Shown here piece by piece: positions 34,850 through 47,079 of a stretch of DNA of 64,000 nucleotides (the first letter of the stretch is position 1; each line of letters begins with the position of its first letter). Both the position numbers and the translations under genes were made by a program. The DNA is from Ceratodon purpureus (Eukaryota > Streptophyta > Bryopsida > Pseudoditrichales > Ditrichaceae), in the NCBI GenBank assembly GCA_014871385.1, contig CM026426.1, forward strand, positions 107,179,789 through 107,243,788, read 5' to 3'. Under the pieces are notes generated by a model, which made no database searches, was not told the DNA's origin, and saw only the letters and a program-made list of their open reading frames with translations.

Positions 34850-37800
34850 GGGAGATGTCCTTGGCTAGGGCTGGAGGTGCGAGAAGGTAGTGTCCCTTGT
34901 AGGATATGCAAGAGGGGATTTCGTACGAATTTGCCACTGATGACAGTAGCAAAGCACCTCAGATGGTATGGGTATCATCCATTACAAAGGGGCAGTACTG
35001 AGGTCAGTGTGTTACCATTTGTACAGGAGCTGGGTTACGATCGTTTACGATGAGCGTAGCATTTTCACTGTCAAATTTAGCTTACGCTGTGACGTACCAT
35101 GTGAGACATTAAAGTAACCATTGCGTGTGGTCTACCATTATTGTTAACGTACCGAGTAAAACATGTTTCATTCTCTCACGCAGGGCATTCAAGCAGACTC
35201 TTCAGACGTCGAGTGGGATGAGTATATAGACCGCGAGTACGGAGAGATAGGTAGGAGACAACCGTAGGTTCAGCGAGATCTAGACCAGGCAGCCGCGGAC
35301 GTGGTACATGTAGTGCAGGAGGCGATGGGACGGTGGGATGAGATTCGACATGAGGCAGCTGATGCGGCAGAGGGTAGGCGATCACCGCAGCCACATGAAG
35401 ACCGAGGTGGAGAGGGCCGGCATGCAGACCGTAGAGAACATTTCTCTGACGAAGACAGTATAGAAGGTGATTTTGGTCTTGGAGCAGATGGAGTGGGAGG
35501 GATATCCGACCCAGAGGAATTCGATTGGGGAAATCCGGAGGAAATGGACGAGAGGGCAGCAAACGAGCTGGATAGAATTCAAGAGGCAGCAAGTACACCA
35601 CTGTTCGAGGGATCTCTTCAGAATACCTTAGAGGCGGTTATACTCATGTTGAACAGCTTCAGGGGCAACAACGCTACTAATGTCCTCGGCGATCAAATGT
35701 TTTCCCTATTTCACAGGGTACTACTCCCGAAGCCCAACACCCTCCCCGACTCAGAGTACGCAGCGTCATAGATGCTCCAGCGACTAGGTTTGGAGTATAA
35801 GTCTATCGATGTATGTCAAAACAACTGCATACTATACCGTGGAGTTTACAGGGAACACCAGGTGTGCCCTTCCTGTGGATGTAGGAGAATGAGAAGGCAC
35901 GGGAATTCACTAGTGCCAAACAAAATATTGCGGCACTTCCCCCTTACGAAGCGACTACGGAGGATGTACCGGAGTTTTCTACAGGCCTCCTGTATGACAT
36001 GGATAGCGAGAGACAGAGTAGACGATGGTATGGTTCGCCATGTGTCTCAGTCAAAACATATGGCCGACATCAGAGAAAAGGAGCCAGAGTATTGTCAAGA
36101 CCCCAGAAGACTCTTCCTTGCGCTGTCTACGGATGGTATGAATCCGTTTTCGGATAAAAGAAGCGTGTACTCCACTTGGCCGGTGACGCTGATGAATTAC
36201 AACATTCCTCCGAGATGACTATGAATCGATACTTCATAATGTTATCCTTGATAATTCTAGGTCCTAGATCTCCAACGGGAGATGACTTCGACACTCTTAT
36301 TGAGCCACTAGTGGAAGAGTTAGAATTCTTATGGCACAAAGGGTTAGTTGTGGAGGATGCAGCACGGTTTAGGAACAAGCAGTACTTCCTTCTCAAGGTC
36401 ATGCTAATATTTTGTATACATGACTTCCCGGCTTACGGCATCGTAGCCGGGTGTGTCACGAAAGGGTATCGTGGGTGTCCTATCTGCATGCCTAAAACGT
36501 TGTCAAGGCGTTCACATTCATTAAAAAAGAATGTGTACGACGATCAGGCCAGGATTTTTTTAGATGCAACACATCCCATGCGTATTAACACTGTGAATAT
36601 CCGAGGCCGCGTGGAATTCAGAGAAGCGCCTACTAGAGTCTCAGGTCCCGACGTAATTGCAAGTGCAGATGCACGGCAGAGATGGCTCAATGCGGGGGGT
36701 ATCGCTGGTGGACCTGAGGACCCTATTCGAGTATCAGGAATAAAACGGAAATCCGTTCTATTCAGGCTACCTTACTGGGAGGTACGCTGTCTAATCCCTT
36801 CACAATACTTCTTATATATACCGGTTTCTGCCCAGTCTCAGTAGTTGTTCATGTGTGGAGCAGTCGGTATCGCTAATTATATTATATTATTTGTATTACA
36901 TTAATTTGTTGTCTTAACTGTTCAAACGGTGAGTCTTTTAGCGTTACTGGTTAGCGTTGCTCCGTTCTTTCTTTCCACTGTGTTATCAAAACGTTGCACC
37001 TCTAATTTAGGGACCTTAAATCCTAATTACTGTAGCCTACATCTATTTGTGGATGTATCCCGTTTTCACATATTTTTAATTCGCATGTTCTACGATGAAT
37101 CCAGAAATGGCTGTGGTGGAATTTTTAACCGTTTACATAACGTGAAATGGCTACGGTGGCATTTTTTGGTAATACGAGGACGGGAATGGTTTTCACGCTC
37201 GATATGTTCACAGATGCAGCCATGCGTTGCATTCATGATCATTTCCTAGAGATGAGGAGTTTACAATTATGTTTCCCTTGTTTCCACGTACTGGACACCG
37301 CTACGTGACAGACGTTGATATAATGCTAAAAATTGAGCCCTAATAAGTATCACACGTCCATGTAGACAGTCTGTAATTTTCAAGTACAGAAACAGGAAGT
37401 CCTCCACTATGTGATACGCTTTACATGTATGATTGTACAATTTATGAATATTCAGACGATGGGCATGATTTCGTAGTCTTCTGAATCTTTGCATTTGGTA
37501 TTTGAGCTTAACGTTTAGTTAATTTGTATGGTACTCAATATGCCTTCTGTCATACCGAATATAGTTACGGACAGAGTTGTAACACATTTGATTTTATATT
37601 GTGTGACAGAAATTACGCATCCGTCATACAATTGACGTGATACACGTGGAGAAGAACGTATCCTCCAGTCTTCTTGGCTTCATATTAGGAGATAAAGACA
37701 CCGTGGCTACGAGAAAAGACGACGAAGACATTAGCTTACGTCCAGAGTTGCATGTTACGCCTCGTCATAGAGGAGGCTCATTTTTCAAGCCTCAAGCACC

Positions 37801-39725
37801 ATACAGCTTGAAGCCGAATGAGGTATCTAGGTTTTTGGGGAAACTAGGTTCTATTAAAGTACCAACAGTTTACAGCGCAGGAATGACGAAGCACGTGAAC
37901 AACAGAAAACTCCAAAGTCTGAAAAGCCACGACCAACAAGTCATTTTACAAGACATTCTCCCCGCTTGCATAAGGGGTTACCTTCATCCCGGAGCAAGGG
38001 ATGCTGTCATTCGGCTTGGCAACTGTTTTAAAAAGATATGCACGAAGGTGGTGGATCCGGAAGCCATGGAAGCCCTGCAACAGTATGTTGCCGAAACAAT
38101 GTGCCTTATGGAAGTATGGTTCCCACCTGCTTTCTTTGATATAATGCCTCATTTAGTTTTGCACCTAGTGGAGGAACTTGACTGGTTCGGACCTCTTCAC
38201 ACGCGGTGGTGCTATGGGGCTGAGCGCTACTTATATGTTTTAAAAAAATCAGTTCGCAACCGAGCTAGACCAGAGGCATCAATAGCGAAGGGGTATATGT
38301 ATGCTGAGGCGCTGGGTTTCCTAGGGGAACACTTATCTCTGTATCGTGGTTATTTTAAAATGTGGGATCCTGAGGAAAGCGAAAGGAATGGATCGGAAGT
38401 TCTAGAGGGGGCTTTTATGCGTCGGCACATGGGATATGCTGAGCTGAGGGCAGTCCACGAGTTTGTCATATGCAACACAGAGGCTACAGAAACGTTGAGG
38501 GAGTAAGTGATGCTTTTCGTGATTTCTGAGCTATTCCATTAATACGTCCGTCTTCCGTAATAGTCTTTCTACCGACATGGCAGGATATAAGTTTGGAGAT
38601 TGGAGTGTTTATGGCCTCTATTCTGATACGTTTTCTGTTACTCTGATCGTGACTGACAGAGAATACGATGGATTACTCGCCACGCACAGGGCTAGGCATC
38701 GTAATCGTGATTTCCCTTTGTTCTCCGCATGGCTTGATCGGCGAGTGGATTCTATGTTAGCGAATAATGAGTACGTGTTTCCTGAGCTTCGCAATTTAGC
38801 AGTGCTACCCCAAACGCTGGTGACGGAGTATAGACGTATGTGGGCCTATGGCAACCACTACAGAGCTGAAAATGAAATCCACGGGAATACGTATGTGACG
38901 TATGATTCAGGAATCGCCTGTATTGCCACCGCTTTATGTCAAGCGTCGTCATCAGATACCGGGCCAGTAGAAGCACAGTTAAAATATGTAGGTGTGTTAC
39001 GTAACATCAAGCAAGTGGATTATGTGTACATGAAAATCAATGTTATGGAATGTTCATGGATCAAACCGAATGTAGCTGGTAATCCGACCATGAGGTAAGA
39101 CAAGCATGGTTTCTGGCTCATTAGGAAAGGAGCTTTCCAGAGCGCAAGTTCTGAGCCGTATCTGCTACCCCGTCATGCATCCGAGGTTACATTCAAGACG
39201 TGCCTTCTAAATTACATCATCAAATGTTTACGGTAATTTATTTTTTGGAACACATCAAAGTGTACATGAAACAGCGGTTGATGATTTTTATCACTTACTA
39301 TGAAGAGTGTTATCGGGATATGTGAGGAACAGAACTGGACTGTGCAGTCATCTGAGGTTTTTTTTTTACTGTCGATGTGCCAGATTTTCTTTGCAGCCAA
39401 TAACTATAACCGTGACTGGGAGGTCGTCATCCAAAAAGAACCACGGTCCAGACGAGTGGAGGCAGAGAGGAACGACGTTGTTCTAGGTGCTCCTGGATTG
39501 AGCATTCCGCTAATGACAGATAATGACGTTGGAGGAGACCCACCCGGTGAAAACAATGGGGACGGGGCAGGGGTGGATGTGCCAGTACATGTGGTTGCTG
39601 CTGCACAGAACGACCGAGAGAGGGAGGACCGTGGAGAGGATTTAGATAATATTGACTACGTTGATGATGACGACGAGGACGATTTCAACGACGGAATGGG
39701 AGAATATGCAGAACCACAAGATTAA
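34850..39725 (+). pseudogene. CACTA tnp2-type transposase (Transposase_21, DUF4218), broken
   Basis: Exons visible: about 34,850-34,999 (CRICKRGF, AKHLRWYGYHP), 35,184-36,780, 37,613-38,506, 38,560-39,150 and about 39,398-39,725. Core motifs: GLEYKSIDVCQNNCILYRGV, CPSCGCRRM, FLALSTDGMNPF, SVYSTWPVTLMNYNIPP, MLSLIILGPRSPTGDDF, LIFCIHDFPAYG, then after an intron RIRHTIDVIHVEKNV and the DUF4218 part KSHDQQVILQDILP and VEELDWFGPLHTRWCYGAERYL. The C-terminal part shows GPVEAQLKYVGVLRNI and ends in an acidic tail. Damage: TAG near 35,264, TAG at 35769-35771, a frameshift near 36,210 and TAA at 39096-39098. The gene cannot make full-length enzyme; the element would depend on another copy. The enzyme cuts CACTA ends and makes 3 bp target duplications. 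Confidence 0.85.
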
Positions 39726-41574
39726 GAATTGATGCCCCACTGTACATGGTCCTTATTTGTGGTCTATACTGGTAGCCATCGACATCATTTCAATGTGCAA
39801 AAACAGGTACTTCAGTGAGTTCTCTGAATGTCCTTCTGCAGTTAACAACGTGATGTTTTAATTATATAGGGGTAGTTGGTAATGCATCTCCGTATGTTAC
39901 TCTATGTCATTTAGAAGTACGTAGATGTGATACGATGATTTACGCGTTCAATTTTAGTACATGAATAGCGTTGTATTGATTAAGCCTCTAATTGTAGTGG
40001 CCATTCAAAAAGACGACTCCGGTCTCAGTGGACATGATTGGCCAAGTGTCGGTAATTATGAAAGAGCAGGAGTACTAGATGATTAAATGTGGAGTTTTAT
40101 GATGGTCGTTATGTACTATTACAGAGAATGTAATTCGAGGATAATTTATGATCCAGGACCTATAACATGTAGACAATGTTGTCCAGTGGGCATGTCTAAA
40201 CTCAATTTGAATATGAACGTAAAATTAATATCCATGGATTTGAAGCGTAACGTATGTCTAATGAACCGCTATTTCAGAGGCAAATAAAGAGCAATTGTGG
40301 TTATGATATTATTGGTCTAAAACATTGGAAGTGAGGGACATAGGAGAAATGGATATTCGGCAATGATTTAAAAATTTCTGTTAAGGAGTGGAAGTACTGA
40401 GATGTCCTAACACTCAGACGCTGTACTTTTACAAAACCTTGTGAATGTTCATGTAGACTGCGTAAGTTACACCGTAATTGCTAACCTCATATTGGCGGGT
40501 GGGCGATGAGTGTTTTTTGGAACAGATTGGACCATTTCAGGGATTGATATGGGCAAACTGTTGGACAATACTGTTAATGTTTGGGCAACCTTTATTACTC
40601 GATGCATATTGCTGTGATAATTGCTGCAGCTTCGCCTTGGTTGCATGCTTCTATGAATCACCTTTGGTATACGAAGTGGGGTAACTAGCATGTCTTTAAC
40701 AGGAATTACATTTATGTTAGTACTTCATATCTATGGTGCAGATACCCCCTGAAGCGCAGGTATGAATTCAGACCATGTCCCTCACCACCGAGTTGTCGAT
40801 AAAATTCCAGAATATTTAAGTAGGTTGTATACAGGCTATTCTGTGATATTTTACAGGACAAGAACAGAATTACAGAGTAATACTGCACTTGGTATGTGTA
40901 CGATACTAATCACGTACTATGTGAGAGTAGAAGTATTCTTGTCTAATCTATACGGTTTGTGGAAGGGAATACGTTATCATGAAATTGTAATTCTGGGGTG
41001 ATTGATAAGATTGCTAAAGCAAAGAGTTTGATTGACACTGTCATACAGGGTGTACATGATTTAGAGTCCTCAGTACCGCATAACTGGATAGTGACTTTTA
41101 CTTCTAATGTCTTAATCGAATCATGAATCCAATTCTGAAAGTTATGGCTGTCTAAGTCCTACCAGGTCATAATGAGTGTGTAATGTGGGGGTAGATTTGC
41201 CTACAATGGAGAGCGTCACTCGAAAAAGGAGATGGATAGGTTCAGATCATGCACGATATGGCAAGCTGGGGTAATCAATCACTGCGTACCAGAGAAAGGA
41301 GTCACATTTGCTGCTCCATTTAATCCCATGAGTGATTCTGGAAATGGGTATCCTGTGGTATTGTATGTCAGATGATGGTGAGTAGTGGAGTGTGTTGAAA
41401 TGTCTCGGTGATTAGGTATGAGGAGAAGTGATATACCGAGAGCGTGGTGGACGTGGTTTAACTGAAGAGAGTAATGTCTTCTCAATGCAGGAGGAGCCCA
41501 TGCAATTGAATGGATAATATGAACATGCTTTAGAACGATGACAAGTCAGGAGATGTGCCCCGACATATGCGCCC

Positions 41575-41582
41575 TATAAAAA
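41575..41582 (+). promoter_or_regulatory. Possible TATA box of the right-hand CACTA gene
   Basis: TATAAAAA lies 390 bp before the ATG at 41965, followed by CGCTCGAG. Position and orientation fit, but nothing else supports it. Confidence 0.3.
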
Positions 41583-41964
41583 CGCTCGAGCCTCCGAGTG
41601 TCTCTCCAATGTATTGCTCATGTTAACTGGGTTTTCAGGGGATTTCTGTTATGCTTATACTGTAGCTCTTTGCGCTCTCCTTACGCACTGTATCCTCATG
41701 TCCTGTCGCTAGATGTCGCTGATTTCTTCTTTCGAATTGTGAGAAATTCGAGCTTCACCGTGACGGTACGCTCTCATTTATCGCCCGAGGGATATGCGCT
41801 GTCATTTGAATAGCCCAGAGTAGTAGTAGTGTTTGTGTGTTGTTCACTATGTGGAATTGCTCGTCTTATGTTTCTGTCGAGGTTTTACGTAATTGTAAAT
41901 TGCCGCGTCAGTAGAGTTCGTGTTCGGGCTTTTCTAACTTCAATTTGGCGCAGGTTTAACAGCG

Positions 41965-44124
41965 ATGGCGATAACGCGCAGTAAGCGAGGTTGTAGACAC
42001 AGGGGAGGTGGTGACGACGGGCTCAAGTCGAATACGCAAGTGGGCTTTGTCGAGTGGTTTGCCGAGACTCAAGGCTTGAATGATGTGGGTTTCATTCCAG
42101 GGACGGATCTGAAAGAGGACCAGTGCTCGCGTGCAGAGTACGTAGCTTTCTGGGGCGAGAAGAATCGTAACGATGGAGGTCGGTACAAGAAGAATGTATC
42201 TCCCTGCATGGTGCGCAGGATTCGGCATCTGTATCAGCGTGTGTTCCAACGACCCACAGGATCACTTCGGGAGAGGTTTGCTTGCGGAACGCAACGGGTA
42301 CCCTATTAATTGGGCCGCCTACGCACGGAAGATGACACACCGTGGAACAGGTGATCTTCAACACATCGGCATAGACTCTTCGCGCGGAGGAGAACTACGT
42401 CGTGGAGGGGTTCCATTTATTTTCGAGACTATGGAGTGTCTACGGAGGAGGACCCCGCCAGAGGAATGGCCGAAGAACGAGGCGCCGTCGGAGAGCGATG
42501 ACGAGGAAGGCCGAGAGGATGATTGGAACGTAAACGTGAAGAGCACGTGGACGAAGGGGGAGAATGGGGAGTATGTCCCCAACCCACAGTACGACATGCC
42601 CGCTCCTCCTCTTCAGCCATTCGTGAGCAGCAAGGCCCCAAAAGGATCCGGTACGTTTTTTGTTTTCTGAAACTGTAAATGATGGACTTTAAATCAAAGT
42701 AACTATACATTTCTTACAGTTTCGAAGAAAGTAGCAACGGAGATGCGCCAAGTCATTTTGATTTCATGTGGAATGATGTGTATGTCATTTGTTATACAGG
42801 ACGTAGCGGAAGTATCTCGAGAAAGCGGAAAACAAAGAACGCGGAAGTGGATGCTGTCGAGGTCAGCGTGGACCAGCCGGATTTGGAGATTCTCCGACGC
42901 GTACTAGCAAGTACTCCAGATATACCATGTTGTGAGTGCTGTGGACGGAAGAGGGTGACGAAGACTCCGAGGGGGACTCCTTTCGGTATGGTTCGAATAC
43001 ATTCCGTATACAACTAAGAGAGTGTTACTGGATCAGTATTCTTGGCATGGATGAAGTGTTTTGCATATCCCTTTTGAAAAGCAATTTTTTGATGTACAGT
43101 GCATGGAAGATTTATTTTAGCTTACCGTCTGTTATAACAGTGAAGCCGAAGCTGGAATACGCTGACATAGAGGATAAGCCATCAGTGCACGAGCTGTCTG
43201 AAGCCCTGCGTCGGGTAGAATTACTCACTAGGAAAGGGAAGGAAAAGGTGGATGCCAATGGAGGGGAAGGGACAAGTGGGGAGAATGAAGGTAGGCACGA
43301 GCTCCGCGGTTGAAGATATCAATGTATGTATGGATACATTTCTCTGTATGTGGGGGACATTGGTGTGAGAGTGTAGCTGGGAATGAGGATTTTCTAACCT
43401 TGCCTTCATTTTTTTATGTAACAGGAATCGCTGCAGCTGTGAATCCTGAGAGTGATGCCCAGGAGTTCCGCGTGGAAGGTATTCTTTGGCGAATTCCTAA
43501 ACCGATTCGTGAAGGTAATTTCCTGCTTAGTACTCTGAGGTAGTTTGGGGTAGGAAGAATATGATTTGAATAGCCTATGGGAACATGGCCTTCACTCCCG
43601 TTGGTATATACCACGCACATATGAGGCAATCAAACTTGCCGAGACGTGCACTTCACTAAGGGCGTGCTCTGTTTGTAGGGACGAATAGGGGGGATTTACC
43701 GTCATTGACGGTGGGGACATGTTGTGCGTACGTGACAATGAACGTAGAGCTGGCGGAGAAAGTTCTCGAGGAGAAAACTAAGCTGCTCACAAAGCTTCGG
43801 TCTCAAGGGCAGGAGTTGACATCAGCCTTATCATTCTGGGAAATGCGGGCGGAGAGGGAGAAGGTGCAGTATGACATAGAAGTGTTGGTAACGAAACACC
43901 TCCAAAGTACAGGACGGACAGCTCATCTGGAGGAGAGGAACAAGGCAGAGAATGAGGCGAGTGTGAGAAAAAATAATGCATTTACCGAGTGCAACAGACT
44001 ATGGACGTGCAAGCGGATGGCAGAAACAGAGAGCCGACGCCTGCAGCGGGACGTGGAAATACTGAAGCGCATTTACAAGCAATGGAAGGACGATGTCAAC
44101 AGCCTTGGGGAACGCCTTTTCTGA
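41965..44124 (+). CDS. CACTA-borne coiled-coil protein gene, unknown function
   Basis: ATG at 41965 (MAITRSKRGCRHRGGG). Five exons can be read: to about 42650, from about 42800 (SISRKRKTKNAEVD, CCECCGRKR), 43141-43291, about 43425-43482, and about 43680-44124. The first exon holds QVGFVEWFAETQGLNDVGFI and, after a one-base frame change near 42,250, NGYPINWAAYARKMTHRGTG; so it may be broken once. The last exon is strongly coiled coil (LAEKVLEEKTKLLTKLRSQ, KRMAETESRRLQRDVEILKR) and ends LGERLF then TGA. NWAAYARKMTH in the first exon resembles NWALYGQETNH in the gene near 12 kb. No known domain. Likely a DNA-binding or structural partner of the transposase, which is inference from position only. 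Confidence 0.5.
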
Positions 44125-45250
44125 GAGCTCTCCAGAAGTGACATTGACGAGAGTGTCGCATCCAGCAACGTCGGACTACAGTGCAAATGCAATAACGGCC
44201 TCTGCGAATTTCCTTTTGTGGTGGATGATGCACATCAGAATTTGTAGGGGATACATTCACGGATGATGGAATAATAGAGAAGGGGGAGAAGATAGTTGTG
44301 AAGATGAGTCTTGACGTCGTTCTGAATGGTTTAGGCTGATAAGGATGTGTTAGTTTTTCCACTGCAGTGACTCTATTGTATATACATAGGATCATCCACT
44401 TGGTGATATCATCGCATACGATCATTTTTACTAAGCTTTAAACGGAAGTGATTACTGTCATAATACTGTAGTGTTTTTTTTTTCATAGTGGAAGCTGGTA
44501 CATTTTGTATGAGAGTTAATTAACACTCATCAGTGAACCTAGGTCCTTAATGGAAGAACACAATTAAGTGATCAAAGAGGGTAGATTGCAAAGTGAGGAT
44601 ATTACATTTTGCGGAAGTACTTCGGTCCTGAAATGTAACAGCGAAGTGGTAGGTATGGTAAATATCAAGTACATGTTATCGAAATATGTGACCGCTGTCT
44701 CGGAATATATGAAATTACGTTTTAAAATTACAAGTGTATGCGATTATCGTAATGTGTTGGCATGAGAATGGCAGTGTATATCCGGCCAAAATACATGAAA
44801 ACGGGCCTTGATTTATGGAACCCGGCTTGAAGTACCCGCCTGAGTGTCGCCAATGCTTTTTTCGCGAACAGTCGGGCGGGCTGGTTATTCAAAAATTTTC
44901 CTCTGCCCGGACGAAGACGGCGAGTAATTGACCGCAGGCTATGTGTAAATGTAAATCTAGCGTGCAGTTATAGGACGTACTGAGCCACATGGAGTAATTC
45001 GCAGGTGCGGGGTGTGAAAATTGTAAAATATACGACGGGGACGACTACTTAACTCTGTGCGTGCGGTAAATGCATTGACGATTAGGGTAAAGACATAGAG
45101 TTTTGTCAGGGGAAAAATCTGCGGTCGAGCAGTATGTGTGGTCAAAACGGCGGGAAGTGAGTTTACTGGTCACCGTTATAGGAGCTTCGGAGGTCGCAAA
45201 CACTTCCACACTCAGAATGGAATGAAATTAGAAAGTGACCTATGGGCCAG

Positions 45251-45278
45251 CTGGAAAAAGCCACGGTTTGTTGTAGTG
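45251..45278. repeat. Right terminal inverted repeat of CACTA element
   Basis: 28 bp ending GTTTGTTGTAGTG, followed by the CGA target duplication. Reverse complement matches 27344-27371 at 22 or 23 positions. Confidence 0.85.
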
Positions 45279-45297
45279 CGAGTATAGAGGCCTCTTG

Positions 45298-45738
45298 CAG
45301 GAGAGATGTCCAGGCTCGAGGTTCAGGGAATCCGACATCAAGAGTTTGTGGGATGCGGGGTATGATTCAGTAGCTGCCCTTGAAGCAGCCACCAGGGGTT
45401 CCTTGAAGAGGGTTCCTGGACTTGAGGGAATAATTTGCGTTCTCCTAAGGGCATTCGAGAATGTGCGCTGTGTAGCATCAGTTGCAGTTGTGGCCGCCTT
45501 GCCCGAGAGCTGCTTCGAAACAAAACAAGCAGCACGTTTTGATTAGGCGTCGTCTCCAGTAAGCGTAATTTGTCAGGGTGACTACGAACCTGGCGATTCA
45601 CAGGTCAAGTTGCCATGTGAGCATGCCTTTCATCACATCTGTGGAGCGAAGTGGTTACTGAACTACTCCAAGCTCTGCCCTCTTTGTAAACACAATATCA
45701 CAGATGCGGCAACTGTGGCATCCTCAGCTGCACTATAG
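45298..45738 (+). pseudogene. RING-H2 E3 ligase remnant with helix-hairpin-helix-like part
   Basis: One frame runs from about 45298 to TAG 45736-45738 with a single TAG at 45544-45546. The first half, IKSLWDAGYDSVAALEAATR then GSLKRVPGLEGI, resembles a helix-hairpin-helix fold. The second half is a RING-H2 domain of plant type: ICQGDYEPGDSQVKLPCEHA, FHHICGAKWLL, LCPLCKHN. The first zinc-binding Cys is replaced by Ser (SVIC instead of CVIC). With that loss and the stop, a functional ubiquitin ligase is unlikely. It begins 20 bp from the CACTA right end, so the 5' part may have been cut away by that insertion. It has no intron in the part seen, which also allows a retrocopy. Confidence 0.6.
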
Positions 45739-47079
45739 TTAGTCTTAATGGGTGCAGCGCTACTCATGTTCATACATTCTTTTGTCACTCTTTGGTAGAT
45801 TTTTCATGAGGTTTGCTGCTGCCTTAGCATGGCTCATATGTTAGGGCATCCACCTTCAGCTCTGTATAGCTTGTAGTTATGTTGACGGTGGTGCCCTTGA
45901 GGTAAGTGGAGGCATCGATGTTGTGTGCATTGTGTGCCCAGACAAGCTACATTTGTAAAGAAATACGGTATCGTCAATTTTGGGAATAAAATTTTGAAAA
46001 GAACTCTGTCGTCAATTCATATAAAATTCTCTTTCATATGGATTTTTGGCCAGCTCTCTTAACCCTTCACCGCCCAGCCCTCGTTTGCGTCAACGACACG
46101 CTCTTGTAAACAGTAGTAAAGAGACCCCCGCAAAAGCATGATCCCGGTGGAATTGAGCAAATCCGCCGTGCAAAACACTTACAAGGTGAGAGGTGAGTGT
46201 AGACGACAAGGAAGATGTGGAATCGGGCGGTGGCGGGTGGAGATTATAGTGTTCGATGAGGATCAAACTGCGCCTTCAAACGGTGTTTCTGAGGTGATCT
46301 GCGCCCTTTCCCACGTCTTTTGAAACGATAGAATGTGCCATTCAGAACATGTTTACAAGGGATTTGGTGAGTACAAGGGAGTGATACGGTAGTGGAAAAA
46401 TTTCTAGAAAAGGTTTGAAAGCGCCGAAATCCCTCATGATCGAAGGCACGCAGTTCGAGGAAGCCTAGGGCGGGTGACCGGAACCAATGGGGAGGTACGG
46501 AGAAATGCGCCGGGCTACTGCCGGTGACTGAGAGTCACAGGGGCGTGAATGCAACCGTTTGTAACCAAGGATTGCCGAGGTCTGGCTAGTGCTGTGTCAA
46601 ATTCTCTGCCGAGGAGTAGCGATGTGGTCAATACGTGATAGACAACAGACACATGCACCCATGACTCACAGCATTCGGTATACAAAAAAATGCCGTGTAA
46701 ATCCGATTCAGTATTCAAAACAGGGGATGACGGTCGGTTCTACGAGAGTTCAAAAAGCAACAATCCTGATGCGGAAACAAGCTCTGTGGGTCTACTACGC
46801 TGCTGCACCTACAATGGAAAACAAATGCCGACAATGGAGACGTCGCAGAGGAGCCGACCAGCTGAAAACAGAACAATGAAGAAGTCCTCGCCCTCGGCTT
46901 CAACCTGGACTCGGGCTTCGAGGTGGCGACCCTGCCCAGTAGTTGGAGTCTTGACGCGGCTCGAAGTGCGGGGTCCTTACCCTGGATCTACGGCCACTGC
47001 GAGTGAGGGACCCGGGCGGAGGCAGGGGGCTTGTCGCGAGCATCCACACTACATACAATGAAAAAAACAAAGGAAGGTG

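Larger units (their letters stand above)
27344..45278. mobile_element. CACTA (En/Spm) element, 17.9 kb, complete ends
   Basis: The left end begins CACTACAGCAAAATGAGGCT at 27344. The right end, reverse complemented from 45278, begins CACTACAACAAACCGTGGCT. Over the first 28 bases 22 or 23 agree, including the shared GGCTTT-TCCAG. Both sides are flanked by CGA (27341-27343 and 45279-45281), the 3 bp duplication expected of CACTA elements. Inside are two minus-strand genes (29,236-31,649 and 32,610-34,115) and two plus-strand genes (34,850-39,725 and 41,965-44,124). Two products are standard for the family: a Transposase_24-like protein and the tnp2 transposase. Terminal repeats have diverged and the transposase carries several lesions, so the element is old. 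About 1.9 kb at the left end and 1.1 kb at the right end are non-coding. Confidence 0.88.

Noticed and set aside
44460-44473. ACTGTAGTG as an alternative CACTA right end
   Set aside because: Flanking bases do not match the left CGA and similarity stops after CACTACAG.
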